DNA from: Primula veris
Taxonomy: Eukaryota > Streptophyta > Magnoliopsida > Ericales > Primulaceae
DNA: 64,000 bases
NCBI GenBank assembly: GCA_963682055.1
Contig: OY821750.1
Span: 3,536,501-3,600,500, forward strand
Direction of reading: 5' to 3'
In this document: positions 8,585 to 21,709 of the stretch, one piece after another
How positions within the stretch are numbered: position 1 is the first letter of the stretch
Layout: every line of letters begins with the position of its first letter
Notes under the pieces: model-generated
Databases searched by the model: none
What the model was told of the DNA's origin: nothing
The model's input: the letters and a program-made list of their open reading frames with translations, nothing else
Translations under genes and position numbers: made by a program

Positions 8585-11500
8585 CTCGTTGGTCACGTCT
8601 ACTATAAGTTGGTTGTCAAATAAGTTGGTGTCAAATCAGGAAAACTTGGCAAGGTATGGTTGGTACCAACAGTTTTGACGTACCGTACCATTAATGAGGA
8701 TACCGGAAGTGCGGTATATACCAAAGGTGTGGTATGGCAATGATAATGAAATTTCACATATTATGTACATGGGCGGTGTAGTAATGGTATAATGAAAATA
8801 TCAATGGTATTATACCCAAGGCCGGCCCGGGAGCACCTATGCCCAGAACAATTTGCTCAAATAAAAATTTACTTTTTACAAAGTACTATTAAGTTAAGTG
8901 AAAAGGAAATAATAAATAAAATAAAATGTAACTATATTGCAGTCTACATGGCTCGAACTCATGACAGTAACTAACAGTCATAATACAACTAAAAAAACAT
9001 CATATATCGTTAAAAAAATTGCATATATACAGAATTTTTTCACTTGGAAAATAATTTCGACACCTTTTTTCACTCTGCACCTAAGCACGGGAGTTGTTTA
9101 GGTTGTGGTCAAGGTCGGCTCTGATTGTACCATTTTCACGCCATTTTCAAGTACTAAAATTATCAAATTCTCAAATTACAGGGACCTTTTCATAAACTAG
9201 ACAAACTAAAAGAATTCATCACATATGACATACCTAAAAAAAAAAAAAAACCATGAGAAATACGTTTAGTGTACTGTACTTATAAGCGGTTAACATTTTA
9301 GATACTGTACTGTCACTTTTAATAATTAAGGTATCGATTTACAAATCTGTCACAATTAATAACATCACATTAAATAGGATAACAAAACTGCACTAACTTC
9401 TCTCACATTTCACATAATTTGCAATTTTATAAACATTCTTGTAAAAATAAATCTACCAATATAATAAAATTCCATAATACTATTAGACTACACTAACATT
9501 TGTACACTAATATTACTATTAGCTTAAAATTGATCAATAAAATTACTTTCTTTAAAAAAAAAAATGGAAAATTTACAAGATCTGTACAACGAAGACAACA
9601 CATGTTCAACATCTGGGGATTTATCGTATCACTTGTTTGGGTGTCGTACAGGTTATTAAAAAAAGATCATTTTTTTTTTTAATATTGTTATACATATACA
9701 TATACACATACTATATGTGTGTGTATCTATTCATTTTCTGAAACCATGTTGTGGGTTTTGTATGAGTATGCTGTTTTATTTATCTATTGTTTTTTTAAAT
9801 ATATATATAGTAGTAATTGTAGGTGGTGGCATAAATATGATTCCGGACAAATTGTACGTAGTGGCAAAAATGATGGAATGAATATTGAAAATTAACAATC
9901 GTTTATAAGGAGTATAAAAATACATGTATGATGATTTGTTTGAGAGATGAATTGAGATGTGTGGAAATGAGCATATTTATTTAGTTATTTATGTATGTGA
10001 ATTGCATTAGAGTATAGGAGTAATTAGTAAAATAGAATAAGGGTATTTTTGGCAAAATTGGGCATATTTTGGCAGATTTATTTTTCTTGGGTTGGCTTAT
10101 TATAATAGTATGATTGTATGTGTGTGTGTGTGTTTATTTGCTGAAACCATGTTGTGGGTTTTGTATGAGTATGTTATTCTTTATTTATTTTATCAAATTT
10201 ATACTGGGTTTGTTTGGTTGTAGCTTTTTAACTCGAGTATTATATATAGGGAAAGTTAATGTGAAATTAAGTATGAGTATATACTTTCGGACTTAATTAG
10301 CAGAAATCCCAATTTGTGATTCTTGTTTAAGAATTGGTTTATATCCATGTAGCACGCACGAGTGAGCATCAAAGTTGAAAACATGGAGTAAAAATGAGTG
10401 AGCATCAAAGTTGAAAACATGGAGTAAAAATAAGCAGCGCGATTGAACATGTTTACCTAGCGCTATAAGAGATTTTAGCCATCAGTTTTTGATAACTAAG
10501 TGTCAAAGTATGTATTAAATGATCATTTTTCCTTATATAAATATGTGTGTGTGTGGTAAAAAGAGACGGTATTTGTTGTATCATTCAGTTTTTGCAACCA
10601 TGTATGTTGAGCATTTTGTATGACTATGCAAATTTTTATTACATTCGGATTTTTTTTATATATGTTTGGTAAAAAAATAAAATGGTATACATATGTATGT
10701 ATGTTTTCAGAATGTAGGTTTTCTATGATTGTTTTATTTGATTATAATTCTTATGGATTTGTTCGGTTGTGATTTTTAAGCTCATTTTTTTGCTTTTGAA
10801 TTATAATTGTTGGATATTACTCAATTGCAATACTCTTTATGGATATTCCCAATCAAGGGCTAATTTGGTTGCATCTTTTAGCAAATAAGCTGGATTTATA
10901 GTTTGAGAAATCTTTTTGGGTTGCTTTAGAATAAAGGTAATAGCTTTTTCATGTTAAAACCCAGGAGAGTTCGCTCAGCTTCGGAGCTGGTCAGCCAAAT
11001 ATAGCCTAACTTTTAAGAAAATAAGCAAAAAAAAAAAAAATAGCATTCAGAGTTGCAACCAAACAATACATAGGTGGTCACTTTACAAAAGTGAGGAAAC
11101 AAATTTAAATTGCTCTGCAACTTTTGGCTACATTTTCACTTTATCATTGGACAAGACATAACAAGTTTGAATTTGGAAGCGTTACAAACATAAATTGCAA
11201 TACTAATGTCCCCTTATATAGTTTGGCAGTAGACTTTTAATTTGGAATAGGGTGTACGCTACATTTGTTTGGCCAACTTAAAAGCTGTCGTGCATAAGAA
11301 TGTTTGGTGGAGTATTTTTCAATGTAATTCTGGTATGCTGTACTTTTACTTTAGAAAAAAACTGTACCCACGTAGATATTTCGTAGGATCGAGTGGTTAA
11401 CGTTACTTTTGTGCACACAAGCTCTTCTTTTGGCATGATTATACAACAATTATCACTGTTTTTATGTCATATGCACCTAATTTTAGAAAAAAAGTTTCAT

Positions 11501-12612
11501 CCATTACCCATATCAATATCTTGGTATAATTATGCATTTTATTTCATTGTCCTTGTGGATGTATGTTTCAAAAGTTTACAAGCCAGCTACACTCACATGA
11601 ATATAATCAGATAATTTTGTGCTTACAATATGTAATAGAATGTGTTTTGATAAGAAATATTTCAAGTTTGATTGAATTTACCATGCATGAGTAATCTATA
11701 AGGATGTTTGTACTCTTTTTTCTTCTTTTGAACGAATAAGAATGTCTTCATAGCTACATAAGCAATACAGAGTGTTGTCATGGTCTGCCTTAACCTTAAT
11801 TATGACCTGTTAATGGCTATCATATTGATTAATCATATGATTTCCGAAACCCGAGATTCAATTATGTAAGTTTTTTTTATGGGAAGTCTGCATGTTTGCA
11901 TCAAATTAGACGACTACACTGTACCCACGTGGATACATTTAAATACTTCAAATGTTATGTGCTTAGACTAGTTTTATAAGCAGTGTGTGTTTTGGTATGT
12001 GATAAGCAATTTTTTTGCACTGTTCTTTTATGTATATGTATATATACAATCAACTACACCCACATTGACGTGTCAGAGATTTTCTGCTTAAAGTGGCTCA
12101 CGTACATTCAAAATGTGGTTTTCGCATGATTTTTTTTTTTGGCAGATTGCTTTGAGGGTTGAAATCAATTCCCATGCTACTTTCATACTAGACTTTTTTT
12201 GGAAGCTATAATTATGGGAATTAATCATAATACACTTGGTGATAGGCTGATAGCTAAATCAAGATATCCTGTCGAATATGCTCCTAATTACTTATGATAA
12301 ATTTGCGCCAGCTCTTTTTGTCATTTCCTTGTAAGTAGTGAATGACAGTTAGAAGAAAAACTAAATGGATCACCGATGTGCAGTTAATAAACATGGTCAT
12401 GGAAGGCCTTTCTTTTCCAGGTGTGAGGTTACTTTTCAAAGTTGAGGTCATTATTTACTGAATTGTTGTGAATATACCTTGTCTGTCTGGAAAATCACTC
12501 TCTTTCTTACACTCCTGTCTTTTTCTTCAAACCTACCACATTTTTATACTTACTTAGATGCATATTTATTTTAAGATACTGTACTAATGAATCATTTTTT
12601 GTTACTTTTTAG
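8585..12612. other. AT-rich intergenic or intron sequence upstream of the reticulon exons
   Basis: No gene is supported. A degenerate repeat around CTGAAACCATGTTGTGGG (about 9737 and 10141), followed by TTTTGTATGAGTATG, is repeated with weaker copies near 10600 and 10700. Poly-A, TG and TA runs are common. 8818-9130 is bounded by GC-rich inverted-looking ends (GGCCGGCCC / GGTCGGCTC) and may be a decayed small transposon; a similar end lies at 48930-48960. The missing first exon of the downstream reticulon gene was sought here and not recognised. Confidence 0.5.
10360..10431. repeat. Tandem duplication, 36-bp unit x2
   Basis: Two perfect copies of a unit beginning GAGTGAGCATCAAAG, starting at 10360 and 10396. 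Confidence 0.9.
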
Positions 12613-14621
12613 CCGCTGATATTGTATTGTGGAAGAGATGGCATGTTTCCGTCGGCGTCATCGTTTTTGCTACAGTTGTGTGGTTTCTTTTTGAGCGGTC
12701 AGGGTTATCAACCTTATCGATTTGTTCAGATGTTCTCTTGGTCTTGGTTGTGTTCCGATTCCTACTATCCCAGTTGGCCACTTTTAGAAATAAGTAAGTC
12801 TCAGGAGTCCTTCACTTATGATGATATAAACATGCTTACATAGACACAATTCTTGACACAACAATTTTCAACCGTTGACGATATTTCGATCAATATGTGA
12901 GCACAAGACTTTCGTTCATCTGAACCATTCATTGCAATGTTATCAACGCTAACTAGCAAGGTAGTCCGTTGATTTTAGGTATTCCGATGAACCAAAACTT
13001 GGTAACCATTGGCTACAATTTCTTCTAAAATGATATCTTCAAGAATCACAGTAGTGGTTCCAATAGCTTGGGTAACTAAATTCAGTATAAGCATGTTTGA
13101 TTATCATTATTGTTATCAACGCATCTTTGTTCTGAAATGTTCATGATTACCACTTTGATTAAAAAAATGAGTTTTTCATTGGAAATCTAGTGCTCTTCTC
13201 AATGGGGTATCCTGTGCAGCACTTGCTCATCTTCATCGCTGCAGCTAAAATCTGTTATGTCAAAAATTATGTTAAGAAATATGCCTATTGAGCAACACAA
13301 CTTTAGCACAATGCTAGTCGCTAGACTAATCAGATCCAGCCATTGGTAGGCTTTTAAACTAAAGACCATCTTGGTACTTGATTTAATATATACCAATGTT
13401 TGATATAGGTTGTGTCTAAAGTTGTCTACATTTATCATGTCCCTTTTTCATATATTCGCGTTTTTGTGTGTGTGTGTGTAATTCTTTAAGCCTTCAAGCA
13501 GAGAATAATTCGACCTTTCTTTTGCTTTTGGTCAGACAACTTGAAGAGTTGCCGGAATTAGAAATGTCTGAAGAGATGATCACTAATGCAGCCGCATCAT
13601 TTCGCGGGGAAGTTAACTATGCTCTCCTCATGGCTCATGATATAACTCTTGGAAAAGACTTTAGACTTTTCTCTAAGGTTATATTCAACTTTCAATTCAA
13701 GATTACTGCTTGATCTTCTTTTAGGAAGCCTTGAATACTAGAGGTGTGATTTTTTTGGATTGGGACATGGTCAATGAAATTGAAAAATTGTTGTACATTT
13801 GGTAAGAATACTGTTAGTCTGTTAGCATCCACCCACCAATTTCGAATGAAAACGCTCAGGAATGCAGTTAAAATAAAAAATTGCAGAATTATGTAAATAT
13901 AAAACTTGGTCTTCTTATGTCTTATCTTTTACGTTTTGGTGTATAACTCGAAAACTAAAGATATTCGAAGTGAGAAGGTGATTTTCATGGTACATGCTCT
14001 GAGGTTAAATTTAAATGACGACAGACCTAGAGATATTCAGAAGGGAAATGAAATCAGGAACTTTACTTAAATTTAATGATTTAGATTTGTCTGTATCTTT
14101 TTCTTGAATTAAATAATTACAAGTTTACATATAGCCATTTATTAATGTTCTAATTATGTCAACTTCCATCTCTACCTTTGCCTTTTGACAGGTGGTTGTC
14201 TTTCTATGGCTCTTGTCCGTCCTCGGCAGCTATATTTCTTTCTTTACAATTGCGTACATAGGTAAATACAATTTATTTGCTAACTTTGCGAATAAAATGA
14301 TACTATGAAATATTTTTTGCGTTCCAGTTTTGTGATCAGGATGTGCCATTATCTTACTTTAATTGCCTGAACTTACATTTTCGTATGTTACATTTCCGTT
14401 TTAAGTTATTCAAAGTGATTTCGTCAATGAAATATTTGTCTCTCGATTTATCAGGGGTCATATTATCCATCACAATTCCTCCTCTACATGGTAAGTACCG
14501 AAACCTTGTCGATCGGATCGCTGGTTCAGAAAATCAAAAGTTTTCAAGTCAATACCGAATAGTGGATGAGAGTGTTAATAGCAGAATCCCGTGTAGTTTA
14601 TCCAAGGAAAAAGACTCTTGA
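12613..14621 (+). CDS. Reticulon-like protein (RTNLB family), 5' exon not found
   Basis: Four exons of a reticulon homology domain: 12613-12793, 13536-13677, 14192-14261 and 14455-14621, with GT-AG introns and consistent phase, giving 185 residues to the TGA. The order is a Trp-containing entry (ADIVLWKRW), a long hydrophobic hairpin ([14 protein letters not shown] ... [10 protein letters not shown]), the conserved [12 protein letters not shown] and [10 protein letters not shown], a second long hydrophobic hairpin ([18 protein letters not shown] ... VILSITIPP), then a hydrophilic tail ending KEKDS. Reticulons wedge into the ER membrane and shape tubules. Exon 12613 begins two bases into a codon, so at least one upstream exon with the start Met is required. 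It may lie left of the Tat element, which would then sit in intron 1. No disabling change was seen in the visible exons. Confidence 0.85.
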
Positions 14622-16433
14622 AAATGTGTCTACAATAGCTCGAGTGGGCATTTTTTTTTTCATCTGTGCTGAAAGTTCATATTTGAGATGGCATTTTCCA
14701 TGGCATATAAAGAGTAGTTCTTAGTGGAAGCTAACCAGTTTCTTTTCTGTACTAGATTTGTTGCTTTTATGACTACAGGAAAAGGGTTATCAATGTGGAG
14801 CTGAGTTTTTTTTTTTTTTGGTGCAATACAATTTCAGTTTACGATATACTATATTTTTTCCATTTCATTGAACTTGGTTTGTAGTTACTCCCACGGAGGT
14901 GTGACATGTTTAATTGGTTGTTCTTTATCATACTCATGAAATGATGAAGTTGATGATGTTTTTTTTATCAAGATTCCGTAATCGGGCTTCCAGGTTGTTT
15001 AGCTGTTGCTATTAAGCAAATAAGATCACTTGTTTGAGGCTGAGAAAAAGATGTTTGTTTTTTCACTTTTTAACTTAAAATAAGTAAAAAGGAAGATAAG
15101 TAACTAATGGAGATGTAGTTATGGAGAAGTGCCACAGAACTACATTTTCCAAATAACTCTTTTGACAGTGTGTATTGTTGTCCTCTTTTCCATTTTTTAA
15201 AGATGTTTTGTTTTGCCCTCACCTTTCACAAGAAAAATGTGCAAAAAGGGCACATGTTTATGTATATACGGAGTAGCAAATTTTAGCAAAACTGGAACGT
15301 GTAAATCTCTAAGATAAGCATTTAAATCAGGCCAAATTGTTGGATCGGAAGGTTAGTTCCCAAGTACCAAAAGTGGTAAAAGAACATGCGATAAAGGGTA
15401 GAATAGATGAAATGAGGCGGGGGAAAGAACATGTCTTTTCGTCCTACGGTGGTTACTGTGTTAAGGCATAAATTTGGATAAAAAAGGGGTCAAAAAAACT
15501 ACTTATTATGTTAATTTTAGAAAGATACCATCATGCCATCCCAACTAATAAGCTCAGTTTGAACTCTTATAGTTGGAAGCCTGGAAACAAAATAAGGAAT
15601 ATGATTGATCTGATCAAATCTGCTATCGAACCGAATCTTTGAAAGGGGTATCCGATACTTCTAGTTTTGGTTTGGATTGAACTAGTAATGTCATTGATAT
15701 AGCTGGTGTCCTAAATTTAATTAATCTGTAGGGACCAGTTGAATTTTGATGTGAATTTAATCCGTTCGATCCGAACCGTTTACCATCGTCTTAGCTTGAC
15801 TACCCTTATAAATACTAAATTCATACTAGCAATTTATGCTCCACTCATGTCCTTGTCTATCTCGAATCCAATCTTAGCACCACAAGTAGTAAGATGTAAT
15901 ATTCCATAACAAAGAAGAGATAAAAAGAACCCAAAAATGAAAAAATAAAAGCATTCACTATTTAGCATGGCTAACTACCCAAATTCCTCGCGTTTTTCTT
16001 TCTCCTTCCTCTTTTTAAACATGAACAAGTCATTCACTATTTAGCATTGCTTAGCCTCTATTTAAACTATACTCAAAGTATTACAATTAGAAGGAAACTA
16101 GGACAAGGATTTTGAACACCGTTAGCAAGATGAATTTTCTACTTTCAGTCTCCTTCGTGGTTCGATATTCAACGGAATTCCCTTGGAGAAACTATATTTT
16201 TAGCGTCTACGCCTAATATCTAGCCAGGTTTTTTTAACCTTGTTTGGTACTGGCCAAAAATCACATATACTAGAAGGTCATAACTTTCTTATTTTTAGTA
16301 GTTTTTGGTTTCGCTTTTTCTTGTAAACCATACTAACTATTTAAAAGTTACTTTTGATTACCAATCAAAGTTTATTGCCATTCGTAGGAATAGGTTGTCT
16401 CAATATTCTCTTTACCCGATATAAAATTGAATC
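14622..16433. other. Intergenic, reticulon 3' flank to ATL promoter
   Basis: AT-rich and non-coding. The phrase CATTCACTATTTAGCAT appears twice (about 15952 and 16032). No transposon ends recognised. Confidence 0.5.
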
Positions 16434-16919
16434 ATGCACCGGTTACTACTTGATACACGAGCCTTTGTTGGACCACCCACAAGAAGAACCTCATCTAGGG
16501 AAGCGAACATCGACATCAATATGGTGATTATCTTAGCTGCTTTGTTAGGCGCCCTCATATGCGCCGTTGGATTGAACTCAATAGTAAAGTGTGTAATGAG
16601 GTTTAGGCGGAGGCTCAATCCTGCGCCATTAGATCAAGACACAATCGATAATATGCCCACTAAAGGGGTGACAAAAAATGTATTACATCAAATCCCGGTG
16701 ATTGTGTATGGGTCAGGGATGAAGATTTTAGTGGCGAGTTGTACTATATGCTTGACGGAGTTTGTGGAGGGTGATTTGGTTAAAGTGTTGCCTAAGTGTT
16801 ACCATGGTTTTCATGTTAGGTGTATAGACATGTGGTTAGCGTCTCATCTGTCTTGTCCTATGTGTAGGAAGCCGGTCATTGATCCCTCTGTGGGAACCAT
16901 CGAGGCAGAGGTCGAGTGA
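16434..16919 (+). CDS. ATL-type RING-H2 finger E3 ubiquitin ligase
   Basis: Intronless, 161 residues, as usual for the plant ATL family. An N-terminal segment (about residues 29-50) is a single hydrophobic transmembrane helix followed by the basic stretch RFRRR. A GLD-like region starts at Gly78 (GVTKNVLHQIP). The RING-H2 finger spans Cys103, Cys106, Cys122, His124, His127, Cys130, Cys141 and Cys144, with the exact C-X2-C-X15-C-X-H-X2-H-X2-C-X10-C-X2-C spacing and the Trp (W134) that contacts the E2. It should transfer ubiquitin from an E2 to a membrane or secretory-pathway target; the substrate cannot be read from sequence. Small ATLs are often induced quickly by stress or elicitors. The start is the first ATG of the frame. 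Confidence 0.93.
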   Translation: MHRLLLDTRAFVGPPTRRTSSREANIDINMVIILAALLGALICAVGLNSIVKCVMRFRRRLNPAPLDQDTIDNMPTKGVTKNVLHQIPVIVYGSGMKILVASCTICLTEFVEGDLVKVLPKCYHGFHVRCIDMWLASHLSCPMCRKPVIDPSVGTIEAEVE

Positions 16920-19900
16920 TAACGTTGGTGATGTGTATTTGCATACATATGCATATACGGTCTTGAATCAGTTCCGGCTGATCTTATTGTACAATGGGCG
17001 AAGGAAAAAGTTACAAAAAAAATCTTATTGCAAAATGTGCATTGCTCGAAGTTGCGGTATTCAGAAAAAATAGAATTATACTGCTTTAAAAAAAATAAAA
17101 ATAATGTATCTACCTTATCAGGCCTATTTCGATTAAAAACTTTAAGCTCTGTTTTGAACTTTTTGCTTATATTATGGTTCGCATTTGGTTGTCCATATTA
17201 TATTTTATGTTTTTGGGTCATACTCCAATATAAACTAGAAGTTTGAAGCTTTGGAAGAACTTGGTTCTTTTCTCAAGCTTAAAAAATCCACTTCTTTGCT
17301 TTTAAGCTGCAACCAAACAAGACCTAGTGGATTGTCGTGCTGCAGCTTTTAAGCTCAATGTTAACCTTTTTGTCTTTTGTTGTGAGAAACATTTGTTGGC
17401 CGGATTAAACGCTAACGTTTCTTTACAATTCTGTGTGCTTATTTTTCTTAAAGGCAGCAGGCAAACAAGTTCTAATGCGACAAAAAAATCTAATTCGGAT
17501 AGAATGTGACAAAGAAACATATGTCAAATCTTTCAACTGCCAACGTTTACTCACTACATTTAGTTTGATTTGTACCCAAACTATTTTCTAGCAGAGAATA
17601 GTTGAAAAGCTTTTTCCAAATATCCCTTATGCCCACTACAGTGACTACACCACTTTAGGTCCCATATTCTTGATATAGTGTTTGGTGTAGCACTTGAGAA
17701 AGGAACTGAATCATTCGAGAACTTTCGACTTTCGTTTAACGATTACAGTACTAGGTTTTATGCTTGCAACTTTTATGCAAAAACACTAGCTGTTCATAGG
17801 GTTTGTTTGGTTATAGCTCTTAAGCAAAATTGCTAAAGCCTTCCAATTCCATAAAGTCGATAATAAAATCAACTCAATTCATGAGTAAGGAAATTGGTTT
17901 GTAACTTCTGGTCTATAAGACTAGCATTTTATTGGTTTTGTTTGGTTTTAGCTAGCTTTGTCGATAGTCGATGCTAAGGAAATTTTATTGGATCTAGCCT
18001 AAAACTTCAAACTTTTAGTTCAGCGAATAAGAAAAATTCGTCTTACGCTGAGCAGCCAAATGCATATCACTCTTAAACAAAGAAGAATTTAGGCTAATAG
18101 AAGCTAGTAGCATTTCCATTAGAGTAATACTCAATTTAAAGTTGTGCATCAAAATGCTAGACCAATTTTTGAGCACGGCAAAATAAGTTTAATCTAAAAG
18201 CTCCACCGAACAAGCCCTTCAGACGAAAGTCGCAAATATTCACTTTTACTCCTCTTTTAAAATCTCTCCTTTTTCTTCATTCATTTACTATATCCACTCT
18301 TCAGCCCTTACAGAACACTGAATCTTGATTCCTGACTATGAAATTGGCGAATCTTGCGGCATACTTTACTATGATTATTTTATGAAATTGGATACCAAAT
18401 ACTGAATTGAAACACTATGTCAAAGATTGTGCTAATTCAAGCAAGTCTATAAACTGAAGTCCTAAATCAAACACCCTTGAAAAGTTGGACGCCAAACATT
18501 ATTATTTTTTTCTATAAAATTATTTTAGATGTCAAAGTTCGGACTCATTGGTGGGAGGTCACCTTTCAATAATATTTTTGTTCATAGGTCGCTATTCTTA
18601 TAAATTTTTTAAGTGTAGGTCACATTACAAGTGAAAAAAAAATATTCTTTTCGTAACTTTTTTTTTTTTTTACTTAATAATTCAAACAAACTCTAAAAAA
18701 ACAGCTTTTAAGTTATTTTTGTATACTTTGATATGTTTTTCGTGTAGATTATAATATCTTTTTTTAAGTTTAAAAACAACTTTTAACCTCTTTTTTACAT
18801 TTTAATATATTTCCCGTATAGATTATAAGTTATTTTTTAAGCTTAAAAACAGCTTTTAAGCTTTTTTTTATTGGGCAGGGTAACTGGAACCTAAAAAAGT
18901 TTCGACCCTAGACCTCTAATTAAAAATCTTGTAAAAAATGACATACGACTAATATTCTGGTCAAAGTTCTTCAGATCACAAAAGCATTGGTCTAAGACTC
19001 TAATTCAATGGACTATTCCAGAATAATTCTGCTCTGGTCATAAACTATATAGGACCCGTCATTTGGGATGAAAAGTTGTTTGGCTTAGGAAATCTTACAA
19101 AAATGATACAGTAACAGTATTATAAGCTTTGGGTTCAAGTTCTTAGGTTATTTTAAGTTTTTTTCTTTCATTTGACGAGACCCAAGTATTTCATTATAAA
19201 CATTGAGTTCAATATCTTAGTGACGGAAACTATTGCCTTACAAGTTACATCTCGATTCGACAGCCTTTTCCAGTGAAAATTACTCCGACGATGTAAAACA
19301 ATTGAAGCACCAAGCCATTGGTGAATAGTGTACTTTTTTTCTTGCCGAGGTAGACAAAGTTTAACCTAAAATGGGCTTTGATTTTATAAGGTCTGGAGTT
19401 CGATCTCCCGAAACTTCAGTTTTATTATATAAACAAAACTTGATGATAGGTGTCTAGTATATGATAAAATCAAGAGTTCGGGTAAACTAGTACTGCTCAT
19501 TTTGTTGTAACATTCTGAACTCTCATGGGAACAGAAACAGTGTAATCTGTTAAGACAATTTTAAATTTTTACCGAATACCCGTTTTCTGCTGTTGTATGA
19601 TTAAAAGTTTAATACAGATAATAGAGATTTATCTACTTCTATAAAATCATAACAATCTTTTTTATTTACAATAACATGTATTGTATCAATCTTCAAATAT
19701 TTTATTTGGCAAAGTTAAACTTTAATATCATTACAATGGACATGATTATAGTTCATATGTTGCATATCTATTATAACACTGGATATGTGTTGCATCAAAT
19801 ATTTTACTTACAAAAGTTCCAACTTAACATCATTATACTTACAAAAGTTCCAACTTAACATCATTATCCTCAACATGATCATTCATATTTCAAACTTGTG

Positions 19901-21107
19901 CTCAGAGTGTTTCATAAGTTGCATAATATTCTTCATAAACATAAGACATGCTTTCTGGTTTCAAGGACCCACTGTTAGTGTTAGGTGCTCAACAAAAGCA
20001 AATCACAATCATTTTTGCCCTCAACTAAAGCAATTAAGAGCATGAGGAAAAGGTTATCTTGATCCTGTATATAGTGCTTTCTCTTCATTTCATGAAATGC
20101 TCTTTTAGTTTTCTTGTCCCACTTTATTCCTTCAGGAGTGCATAACACATCTTTTTCTTCATTGTTATGAATACATTATATTCAAGTTATGTAAGTTGGA
20201 TTAACAATAATGATTTTCTTAATTACAAGGATAGCCTGCGTGAAAGTACAGTACTGTGTTTTTTTCAAAAGATATATGCACAAAATGACAACTATCTCTA
20301 GAGTCTAGAGTAACACAACACAATCAGATGACATCAATTTTGAGATAAGTAGAGTAAACTCGCATATGGCGTAGCTCACGTAGAGCTCATTTGGTTGTAG
20401 TCTTGTAGATTTCAAGTTGGTTTGTTCCTTATGATTTTCGATCCAGTGCATTTGCTTGATCAACCTAAAACGAGTCTATTTGGTTTTGTGACCTGAAAAG
20501 ACTTGGTACAATATAAATTGGATAAATCCAAGTTTGTTACAGTCAAAAAATAAACAGATTGTTAGCTTAAAAGCAACACCCATGTAAGAGCATGAGCATT
20601 GGATATATCAGTCTACATGTTAGTGTCTATTGAGTGTTTTTATGTCACATTGGACATTCTAACTACCATGTTAGGCTGTTAGTAGACTAAAACTTTTGAG
20701 CTAACTGTAATAACTATTCTAACTAGCTAGAGCTAGAAAGGTTTGTTAGTGTATAAATAAGGCAATGTATTTGCCCAAATGGTTCATTATTGAAAGTCAT
20801 TTGTTGGTGTACACTTTTTGAGTCCAATGCAGTTTCCATTAACAAACTAAACATGTTATAAAAGTTAAAAGTACTTTTTTGCCAATATGGTTAGTATTCT
20901 ATAGCAGAAAATATAAATCAATCAATATCTAGATAGTTTGGGCATCTTGACACATTGTCTCTTTATCATTTTTAAATATTGCCATTCGTCATTTTGGGTT
21001 TTGTACCCTTGTGCAAAAACATGAATTGGGAAACTGGAGTTTGTAAGTTTTTTTTACGTAAATATAGTATAGTATTTACTAGTAGAGTGATTAATAGGAC
21101 GGGTTTT
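16920..21107. other. Intergenic, with MITE-like fragments
   Basis: No gene supported. 17798-18219 is bracketed by imperfect inverted ends (GGGTTTGTTTGGTTATAGCT and, reverse-complemented, GGGCTTGTTCGGTGGAGCTT) and may be a decayed MITE. 18709-18865 holds two to three copies of a roughly 73-bp repeat built on AAAAACAGCTTTTAAG; the same family recurs inverted at 36783-36960. A 31-bp unit is perfectly duplicated at 19806-19867. Confidence 0.45.
18709..18865. repeat. Degenerate ~73-bp tandem repeat (AACAGCTTTTAAG family)
   Basis: Successive units start with AAAAACAGCTTTTAAG or AAAAACAACTTTTAACC and share a GTATAGATTATAA core. The reverse-complement version at 36783-36960 shows this is a dispersed family. 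Confidence 0.55.
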
Positions 21108-21709
21108 ATACGTTTGATACACTAAACTATGTGCTTTTGACGATTTGGTTACCCACGTTTCAATTTTTTCCAATTTGGTTACTACACTATAATAAACTTT
21201 TCAATTTAGGTAACACATTATAAGAAACTTTTCAATTTAGCTATCACATTATAAGAAACTTTTCAATTTAGGTACCAAATTATAAGAAAATTTTCAATTT
21301 AGGTACCAATTAATTACAAAATCATGTCACCTGACAACACGTGCTTGACAAACGTTAACGTGAGAGGGTAATTTTGTCATTCTGCACAAAATATATCATA
21401 CTCGAAAAACGTTTTCTCTTAATTTTACACATAACAAAAATCAGCACACAGTACAAAATGGGTGGTGGGTGTGGTTTGGGGGGGGGGGGATACGTTATAG
21501 GATGATATATTTTGGTATAAAATGACAAAATTACCCTATTACGTTCAAATTTATAAATCACGTGTTGTCATGTGACATGATTTGTTGATTAATTTAGACA
21601 GTGATACCTAAATTGTACAGTTTATTATAGTATGATATGTAAATTGATAAAATTGAAATGTGGGTATACAAATCGTTAAAAACAACTTAATTTAGTGTAT
21701 TAAATGTAT
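21108..21709. mobile_element. Foldback / long-TIR MITE, about 600 bp
   Basis: The left arm starts ATACGTTTGATACACTAAA and the right arm, reverse-complemented, starts ATACATTTAATACACTAAA. Homology continues inward for about 200 bp or more (CCCACRTTTCAATTTT, CAATTTAGGTAYCA, ATCATGTCAC, GACAACACGTG, GGGTAATTTTGTCATT) up to a loop containing a poly-G run near 21480. The left arm has extra copies of a roughly 36-bp unit around CATTATAAGAAACTTTTC (about 21187-21300), while the right arm has one. No clear target duplication was seen. Long TIRs recall Mutator-derived MITEs, but the superfamily is not settled. Confidence 0.75.

Noticed and set aside
8930..8965. tRNA-like GGCTCGAACTC word
   Set aside because: No cloverleaf arms or A/B boxes around it.
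12366..12420. Candidate first exon of the reticulon gene (ATGGATCACCG...TCCAG|GTGTG)
   Set aside because: It would leave two bases of a codon, while the next exon needs one; joining gives an immediate stop, and it does not resemble a reticulon N-terminus.
14476..14500. GTAAGT after CTACATG in the last reticulon exon as a donor site
   Set aside because: Reading through matches the family (LHGKYRN ... DRIAG) and no downstream acceptor is needed.
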